Shown here one piece after another: positions 17,370 through 22,453 of a DNA stretch of 22,453 nucleotides. Each line of letters starts with the position of its first letter. Position 1 is the stretch's first letter. The notes below the pieces were generated by a model. The model did not search any database. It was not told the origin of the DNA and was given only the letters and a program-made list of their open reading frames with translations. The stretch is from Methanobacterium sp. (GTDB lineage: Archaea; Methanobacteriota; Methanobacteria; Methanobacteriales; Methanobacteriaceae): contig PMGM01000082.1 in the NCBI GenBank assembly GCA_003158115.1, positions 23,805 to 46,257 of the forward strand, written 5' to 3'. The position numbers and the translations under genes are program-made.

Positions 17370-18708
17370 ATGTGAAGGCATTGGAAAGTGCGTTGAAGAA
17401 TGCCCAACACAAGCAATAAGAATCATCGAGGGTAAAGCATTCAGCTGCATCACCTGCGGTGCATGTGCAGAGGCGTGCCCTAACAGTGCCATATTCAAGA
17501 ATAAATATGGGGGGTTCGTTGTAGACAGAGCCAAATGCAATGCATGTGGTGTCTGCGAGATGACCTGTCCAGTAAATAGCATTAAAATTGAAGAAGGTGT
17601 TGTAAAAGGCATATGCGCACGATGTGGAATCTGTGTGGAAGCTTGTCCAATTAATGCAAGAGCAGATGCTCAAGATGTTATTGATGAACGACAACTCAAA
17701 TTCCTTGAATCGCTTCAATTAACAATTCAACCAGGATCAAGAGCGGATATACCTGAAGAAAATGTTCAAAGGGTGAACATATGTACCGATCCTGAAAAAT
17801 GCACTATTTGTGGAAGATGTGAATATTATTGCCCAACAGGGGCTATAATGGTTGATGTAGAGTCAGAAGGTATATGTACAGATTGCAGAGTATGCGAAGA
17901 TGTCTGTCCAGTAGGCGCAATTAAAAATGGAGTAATTGACGAAAAAAAATGTACACTCTGTCTTAAATGCGTTTCTGAATGTCCTAATAATGCCATGTAT
18001 ATTGAAGATTTCAATATTAAAATAAGAAAACCTGAAGAAGGTGAGAAGACTAAAGGCTCAATTGTATCATGTCTAAACTGTGGACTCTGCGCAGAGGCAT
18101 GCACTCATGGAGCATTGCGTGTAATTGATGGCAAACTACGTTATGACCCAACATTATGTGAGGATTGCACAACAATGGACTGTCTTGATGTATGCCCGGT
18201 GGGTACCATAAGACTTTCTGAAGATCCTGATCGTCGTATAAAAGGTTTCTGTGTCTCATGTGGAAAATGTGTCCAATCTTGCGATATTAATAATGCAAGA
18301 ACATTAAAAACAGTTGAATGGGATGGCAGTGTTACAGAAGATTGTATATCTTGTGGAATATGCTCAGAAATATGTCCTAAGGGTGCAATAACCCTCAAAA
18401 GAGGTTCAATTGATGTTGATCTCGGAAAGTGCATATTATGTGAGAAATGTGCAATACATTGTCCAGTTAATGCTATACCTCGTACTGCCACACTTAAAAA
18501 GACAGTAAAGGAAGGTTTCAGCTTTGTACAGAATGATCTTTGTATGAAATGCAAACTATGTACAAAAGTTTGTCCAGAAGAAGCAATCAAGGAAGATTCC
18601 AATGGCAGAATGGTTGTAGACGATTTAAAGTGCACATATTGTGGAGCTTGCTCAAACGCATGTCCTGCAAAGGCAATAATACTTGAAAGAGAGTTTGAGG
18701 TATCATAA
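17350..18708 (+). CDS. ehbK: Energy-converting hydrogenase B polyferredoxin subunit K
   Basis: A 452-residue protein made almost wholly of ferredoxin repeats. I count 14 cluster motifs: 12 regular CxxCxxCxxxC[P/T/D] sites, one variant [14 protein letters not shown] with four residues in the middle, and a first motif with only three cysteines (C8, C14, C18; I11 replaces the second). Fourteen agrees with what I recall for the Ehb polyferredoxin. It would wire electrons between the hydrogenase module and ferredoxin-dependent partners on the cytoplasmic face. I prefer the ATG at 17350, seven bases after AAGGT; the in-frame ATG at 17344 is almost inside that SD. A 58-base gap separates it from ehbJ, and its stop overlaps the ehbL start by one base. 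Confidence 0.95.
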   Translation: MFLSTNKCEGIGKCVEECPTQAIRIIEGKAFSCITCGACAEACPNSAIFKNKYGGFVVDRAKCNACGVCEMTCPVNSIKIEEGVVKGICARCGICVEACPINARADAQDVIDERQLKFLESLQLTIQPGSRADIPEENVQRVNICTDPEKCTICGRCEYYCPTGAIMVDVESEGICTDCRVCEDVCPVGAIKNGVIDEKKCTLCLKCVSECPNNAMYIEDFNIKIRKPEEGEKTKGSIVSCLNCGLCAEACTHGALRVIDGKLRYDPTLCEDCTTMDCLDVCPVGTIRLSEDPDRRIKGFCVSCGKCVQSCDINNARTLKTVEWDGSVTEDCISCGICSEICPKGAITLKRGSIDVDLGKCILCEKCAIHCPVNAIPRTATLKKTVKEGFSFVQNDLCMKCKLCTKVCPEEAIKEDSNGRMVVDDLKCTYCGACSNACPAKAIILEREFEVS

Positions 18709-19193
18709 TGAAAAATTTTATAAGAATATTTCTGGAGGGAACCATTACCAATATTAAAAGGATTCTCTTCGCATCCGACAGGGTGACTGACATGGAACTA
18801 CGTAATAAAATCCTTGGGGGTAAAATAGTTCCAACAGATAAGGTTGCCGAGGTTTCATGTATAGGATGTGGTGGGTGTGCTAATGCATGTCCAACAAAGG
18901 CAATTACGATGGTGAAACTTCCAGAACCAATAAAACTCATGGAAGGTCTTGTAAAGGATCGGATACCACAATTAGACAGTTTTAAATGTGTTAATTGTTA
19001 TTATTGTCATGATTTCTGTCCATTATATGCCCTTTTCGGAGAAGCGGGTACAATACATCCAAATGATGTTGGAATAGTTGAATCTGACATATCACAGCTT
19101 TTAAAGCAACCAGTTAAAATTTCTGATGATAAAATTGCCTTCATTTCCCAGTACTTATCAGATTCAACCATACTAAAAAAGAGGAAAGAATAG
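18708..19193 (+). CDS. ehbL: Energy-converting hydrogenase B ferredoxin subunit L (2[4Fe-4S])
   Basis: A 161-residue iron-sulfur protein with two complete [4Fe-4S] motifs: [12 protein letters not shown] (C51, 54, 57, 61) and [12 protein letters not shown] (C94, 97, 100, 104). The wide spacing (about 33 residues between motifs) and the flanking basic N-terminus resemble the NuoI/EchF type that docks between the hydrogenase small subunit and the membrane. Its ATG overlaps the ehbK stop codon (TAATG), so K and L are probably translated together. Confidence 0.93.
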   Translation: MKNFIRIFLEGTITNIKRILFASDRVTDMELRNKILGGKIVPTDKVAEVSCIGCGGCANACPTKAITMVKLPEPIKLMEGLVKDRIPQLDSFKCVNCYYCHDFCPLYALFGEAGTIHPNDVGIVESDISQLLKQPVKISDDKIAFISQYLSDSTILKKRKE

Positions 19194-19287
19194 GTCACCA
19201 AAATAAACTGTACAATCATTAAATTATAACATAGTTTAAATGAAAATCATTGAACTTAAATTACCATAACCTTCAAAGAGGAATTAT
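19194..19287 (+). promoter_or_regulatory. 94-nt gap in the operon before the hydrogenase core genes
   Basis: This is one of the two largest gaps within the ehb cluster. It contains an AT-rich TATA-like AAATTATAA near 19220-19228, about 60 bases before the ehbM start, and the ehbM SD AGAGG at 19277-19281. It could hold an internal promoter for ehbM-ehbP or simply be a loose join. No T tract suggests termination here. Confidence 0.25.
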
Positions 19288-19734
19288 ATGAGCTTAAAAT
19301 CATATTCAAGGGCAAGAGCCATTCATGTTATGCTTGTTTACACTGGAGGATGCAATGGCTGTGATATTGAAATAGTTAACTGCATATTCTCTCCAAAGTA
19401 CGATGCAGAACAGTACAAAGTATTTTTAACATGGAATCCAAGAGAGGCCGATATACTGGTGGTAACGGGCCCAGTCACAAAACATAATGAAAAACCATTA
19501 ATCGAAATATATAACGCAATTCCTGAACCCAAGGCTGTTATTGCTGCAGGAGCCTGTGCACTGATGGGAGGAGTTTACAAGAACATACACGGAGATATAC
19601 CATCAGAAGAAATTGCAGGACCCGTAGACAAGATCATTCCTGTTGATGCTAAAGTTCCAGGATGTGCTGTCAGACCCGAAGATATACTTTCTGGTGTTGT
19701 TGCTGCATTACCATTACTATTGAATGCAAAATGA
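19288..19734 (+). CDS. ehbM: Energy-converting hydrogenase B small subunit (NuoB-like)
   Basis: A 148-residue NuoB/EchC-type small subunit that binds the proximal [4Fe-4S] cluster next to the NiFe site. All four ligands are visible: C22 and C25 in GGCNGCD, C90 in GACALMGG and C126 in PGCAVRP. It lacks the long C-terminal cluster domain of soluble NiFe hydrogenases, as expected for the energy-converting group 4 type. It passes electrons from H2 oxidation to EhbL and EhbK. The ATG has a good SD (AGAGG). Confidence 0.96.
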   Translation: MSLKSYSRARAIHVMLVYTGGCNGCDIEIVNCIFSPKYDAEQYKVFLTWNPREADILVVTGPVTKHNEKPLIEIYNAIPEPKAVIAAGACALMGGVYKNIHGDIPSEEIAGPVDKIIPVDAKVPGCAVRPEDILSGVVAALPLLLNAK

Positions 19735-19794
19735 TCTTAATAATCAAAAATGCAACAATATAAAATAAAATTAGAAATATAAAAGGTGGATTTA

Positions 19795-20928
19795 ATGAAT
19801 GAAGATAACAAGATAACCGATAAAAAGGTAATCGAAACAGAAATTACTATGGGTACTGTCCACTCTGCAGCAATTGAACCTTATAGGGTTCGGTTGTTTG
19901 TTGAGGATGAAATTGTTAGGGATGCTGAAATAACAATAGGAATTAACCATAGGGGTATTGAAAGGATAATGGAAGGCCTCCCTGTAGAAAAAGCCAACAG
20001 TCTGACCGAAAAAATTTGTGGAATATGTTCCAACAGCCATATATGGAATTCTGTTCTTGTGGCTGAAAAGGCTATTGGAATAGACGTACCAGAAAGGGCT
20101 CAATATATAAGGGTTATTATGGAAGAACTTGAACGCCTCCATAGTCACATGCTTTATCTTGCCCATGGAAGTGAAGTTTTAGGCCATGAAACATTCGCAA
20201 TGAGGGTTTTTTATATTCGAGAAACAGTTATGGAACTTCTAAGGATGATAGGGGGTAACCGGGTTCAATATGGAGTATCCATTATCGGTGGTATAAGACC
20301 TCGCTGTGAACTTGATGAAATGAGGATACAGAAGATCAGGGAAGGCATGGATATAATCGATGAGAAAATATTAGAATTTGCCGATAGATTCGTATCAGAT
20401 CCAATGATAATGGCCCGTGTCACGGGCGTGGGCATATTATCACAGAAACAAGCAATAGAACTAGCTGCAACGGGCCCTACACTAAGATCCACCGGTGTTG
20501 AATTAGACCTTAGACGTGAAATGGAAGCATATGATCCATTTGAATTTGATATTATAACTCAAGATGATGGAGATGTAAAATCAAACCTTCTCTGCAGGGT
20601 TTTAGAAATTCCAGAAGCAACAAAAATAATACGACAGGCCCTTGACCATTTGCCAGATGGTAAAATAACCAACAGAAGTTGGGAGATGCAGGATGCACCA
20701 ATTACTAAGAGTTACATAGAAGTTCCAAGGGGTAAATTGTATCATTCCTACTCTCTCGAAGATGGAAGAGTAAGAAACTCCATTGTAAGAACACCTTCAA
20801 TTACAAATATAGGTGCAATGCAGTATGCAGCTGTAGGTCATCATATAACAGATGCACAGCTTGCAATAGTGCAGTGCGACCCATGTTTCACATGCACAGA
20901 TCGTGCAATCCAGATAATCAAAATATAA
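19795..20928 (+). CDS. ehbN: Energy-converting hydrogenase B large (NiFe catalytic) subunit
   Basis: A 377-residue NuoD/EchE-type large subunit. The NiFe centre ligands are present: C75 and C78 in [11 protein letters not shown], and C364 and C367 in DPCFTCTDR. It oxidises or forms H2 at the cytoplasmic face; in Ehb the likely net task is ferredoxin reduction with H2 driven by the membrane potential. Only seven residues (AIQIIKI) follow the DPCxxCxxR motif, so any maturation peptide is very short. The start is the ATG at 19795 after GGTGGA; the in-frame GTG at 19786 lies inside that SD. It sits 60 bases after ehbM and nine before ehbO. Confidence 0.96.
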   Translation: MNEDNKITDKKVIETEITMGTVHSAAIEPYRVRLFVEDEIVRDAEITIGINHRGIERIMEGLPVEKANSLTEKICGICSNSHIWNSVLVAEKAIGIDVPERAQYIRVIMEELERLHSHMLYLAHGSEVLGHETFAMRVFYIRETVMELLRMIGGNRVQYGVSIIGGIRPRCELDEMRIQKIREGMDIIDEKILEFADRFVSDPMIMARVTGVGILSQKQAIELAATGPTLRSTGVELDLRREMEAYDPFEFDIITQDDGDVKSNLLCRVLEIPEATKIIRQALDHLPDGKITNRSWEMQDAPITKSYIEVPRGKLYHSYSLEDGRVRNSIVRTPSITNIGAMQYAAVGHHITDAQLAIVQCDPCFTCTDRAIQIIKI

Positions 20929-20937
20929 AAGGAGATC

Positions 20938-21930
20938 ATGATGACACCAATAACTTCCCTAATCGCCATAATAGGAACTTTAATAGTGGCATTGTTAGTC
21001 AGTGTATGGCTTCCGGGGATCGAAAGGAAGTTTGTACAGGCAAGAATACAGCAGAGAGTTGGCCCACCAATATCCAGTGCTGGTATAATGGCACCTCTAA
21101 AATTTTTCTTTAAGGAAACAATAAAACCTCACTCCCCAATGCCAAAATTGTATAATGCACTTCCAATAGTGAGTTTTTTATCTGTATTATTCATATTATT
21201 AATCATAATGCCTCAACTTTATGTATTTGCAGCATTTACAAGCATTATAGCTATTGTCGGTCTTTTAAAGATTGAAGAGGTTATTTATATGTTCATGGGT
21301 TCACTTTCAAAATCTGTTATGTCACTCAAAATGCCTTTCCCAGACATTATTAAAGGTGCTAAACATCCAGGCACTCACAGATCATATTTAGAAGAGCTTA
21401 GCTCACTTCGAGCATATAGATTAATAGCCTTTGGATCTTTTCCACTGTATATTGCATTATTTGTTCCTGTTGCAATGTCTAGGAGTATATACTTGAGTGG
21501 CATCGTTGCATATCAACAAGTTCATGGACCAATACTCTTCACATTAGCAGGTGTACTGGGTGCGATTGTATTTTTCATAGGTTACATGATACTCTTAAAT
21601 GAATATCCATTTGCGATATTAAAAACAAAAGCGGATGTAATAGAGGGTCCTTTAATGGAATATGCTGCTAAATACAGGGCATATGTTTATATCACAAGGG
21701 GATTCTTGATGTTTGTGCTTGCAAGTATTTTTACTACGTTGTTTCTGGGAATTCCACCAAATTTGTTCAGTTGGACCATACTAGTTACAATAGCAGTCGC
21801 ATTAATATTCCCAATATTAATGGCTATTATGAGTGCATTTTCGCCTATATTCACTTATAAACAATTTTATCCAACAGTTGCAGGGGTATCTGTTATTGGG
21901 ATATTGGCAATATTAGCATCATTCCTATAA
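20938..21930 (+). CDS. ehbO: Energy-converting hydrogenase B membrane-anchor subunit O (NuoH-like)
   Basis: A 330-residue NuoH/EchB family protein with about eight helices. It links the hydrogenase module to the ion-translocating arm and forms the entry of the proton path. The conserved [16 protein letters not shown] (29-44) matches the NuoH ExRxxxRxQxRxGPN loop, and the [13 protein letters not shown] segment (about 238-250) corresponds to the family's acidic loop before the next helix. SD AGGAG is at 20930-20934. The first ATG at 20938 is close to it; a second at 20941 has the better spacer, so the true start may be one codon later. Confidence 0.95.
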   Translation: MMTPITSLIAIIGTLIVALLVSVWLPGIERKFVQARIQQRVGPPISSAGIMAPLKFFFKETIKPHSPMPKLYNALPIVSFLSVLFILLIIMPQLYVFAAFTSIIAIVGLLKIEEVIYMFMGSLSKSVMSLKMPFPDIIKGAKHPGTHRSYLEELSSLRAYRLIAFGSFPLYIALFVPVAMSRSIYLSGIVAYQQVHGPILFTLAGVLGAIVFFIGYMILLNEYPFAILKTKADVIEGPLMEYAAKYRAYVYITRGFLMFVLASIFTTLFLGIPPNLFSWTILVTIAVALIFPILMAIMSAFSPIFTYKQFYPTVAGVSVIGILAILASFL

Positions 21931-22021
21931 ATTATTTTAATATCCAAATACCATTTTTAGGATATAATTTGAAAAAAATGAAATAATTTAACTTAAATTT
22001 AAAGGATAATCAGGTGATTAT

Positions 22022-22297
22022 ATGAAATTTGTTGTAAGAGCCATGCACATAATCAGTGTTGGAGGATACATAGTTGAAACACAGTTTCCCTACAGAAACT
22101 TAATTGTTGTAAACCCGACAGAAGAGCCAATTAAAATAGACATCCCTATTTTTACTGAAGATTGGATTGAAAAACATAGGGGTTTTGGTCTTGAAATTAC
22201 ACCCATAACTGAAAAAGAAAGTTTTCTCAGTAACTTTAGAAAGGCCAAAATTAAGTTGGATAAACTAAAAGAAGAAAAATTAGATGAAATAGCATGA
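22022..22297 (+). CDS. ehbP: Energy-converting hydrogenase B subunit P
   Basis: A 91-residue soluble-looking protein ([20 protein letters not shown] at the start, a charged [13 protein letters not shown] tail) that fits EhbP by place, size and character. No metal-binding motif is present; there is no cysteine. Its role in the complex is not established. The ATG follows GGTGAT with a short spacer. A 91-base gap separates it from ehbO, so it may have some transcriptional independence. No further ehb gene begins before the window ends. Confidence 0.85.
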   Translation: MKFVVRAMHIISVGGYIVETQFPYRNLIVVNPTEEPIKIDIPIFTEDWIEKHRGFGLEITPITEKESFLSNFRKAKIKLDKLKEEKLDEIA

Positions 22298-22427
22298 ATT
22301 ACTAATATTTTCTGATTTTATCATACAAATTTTTGATCCAATTTATAAAATTTGAACAATATCCAGGTTTATAATATATTATTTAATTACATTTTAATGT
22401 GTAATGTACCTCTAAATCAAGCTAATT

Positions 22428-22453
22428 AAATCTTTTAGCCCCTTAGATTTTTT
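22428..22453 (+). terminator. Hairpin plus T tract, possible end of the ehb transcript
   Basis: AAATCT (22428-22433) and AGATTT (22445-22450) form a 6-bp stem around an 11-base loop, and the right arm merges into a run of six T at the very end of the window. It lies 130 bases after ehbP with no ORF between. The T run may continue beyond the window. Confidence 0.4.

Noticed and set aside
18141..18635. 164-residue minus-strand ORF opposite ehbK
   Set aside because: It is the mirror of repeated cysteine codons in the polyferredoxin; the plus frame has 14 cluster motifs and a good start.

Overview
The window is about 22.5 kb of AT-rich, densely coding archaeal DNA. It almost certainly comes from a hydrogenotrophic methanogen of the order Methanobacteriales, most likely a Methanobacterium. 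The evidence is a complete formylmethanofuran:tetrahydromethanopterin formyltransferase gene (ftr) and a 16-gene energy-converting hydrogenase B cluster (ehbA to ehbP, in order). Ribosome binding sites are of the GGTGATC/GGAG type, TATA-like boxes precede several genes, and oligo-T tracts follow several of them. No rRNA, tRNA, CRISPR array, insertion sequence or integrase was seen.

Left part (1-10463). A UPF0104/flippase-like membrane protein comes first, followed by ftr, which ends in a double oligo-T tract. Convergent to ftr is a two-TM potassium-channel-like protein. It has a TrkA-N (RCK) domain but, instead of TrkA-C, three tandem copies of a roughly 125-130 residue domain that I do not recognise, each with an HSH[T/W]xS signature. 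Across a 433-nt spacer, transcribed the other way, is a 974-residue CheB-CheR-PAS protein that stops where a histidine kinase would usually begin. Next are the bifunctional NAD(P)HX repair enzyme (nnrE/nnrD fusion), a small BofA-like membrane protein on the opposite strand, and argG on the minus strand.

Middle (10464-12903). A 607-nt AT-rich spacer with no gene is followed by a zinc-dependent succinylglutamate desuccinylase/aspartoacylase-like protein and a DUF457-type membrane hydrolase. A 324-nt spacer then carries the likely ehb promoter.

Right part (12904-22297). This is the ehb operon. It has Mrp antiporter-like membrane subunits (EhbA-E, H, I), small membrane subunits (G, J), an antiporter-like proton channel subunit (EhbF), a 14-motif polyferredoxin (EhbK), a 2[4Fe-4S] ferredoxin (EhbL), the NiFe small and large subunits (EhbM, EhbN), the NuoH-like anchor (EhbO) and EhbP. 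Together they form a membrane complex that uses an ion gradient to drive H2-dependent reduction of low-potential ferredoxin for carbon assimilation. Most genes overlap or nearly touch. A 33-codon ORF fills the ehbE-ehbF gap exactly and overlaps ehbF as ATGA. A hairpin with a T tract closes the window; no ehbQ is seen after ehbP.

The observations most worth following are the triplicated C-terminal domain of the potassium channel protein, the small ORF inside the ehb operon, the kinase-less CheB-CheR-PAS protein, and the altered charged residues of EhbF.
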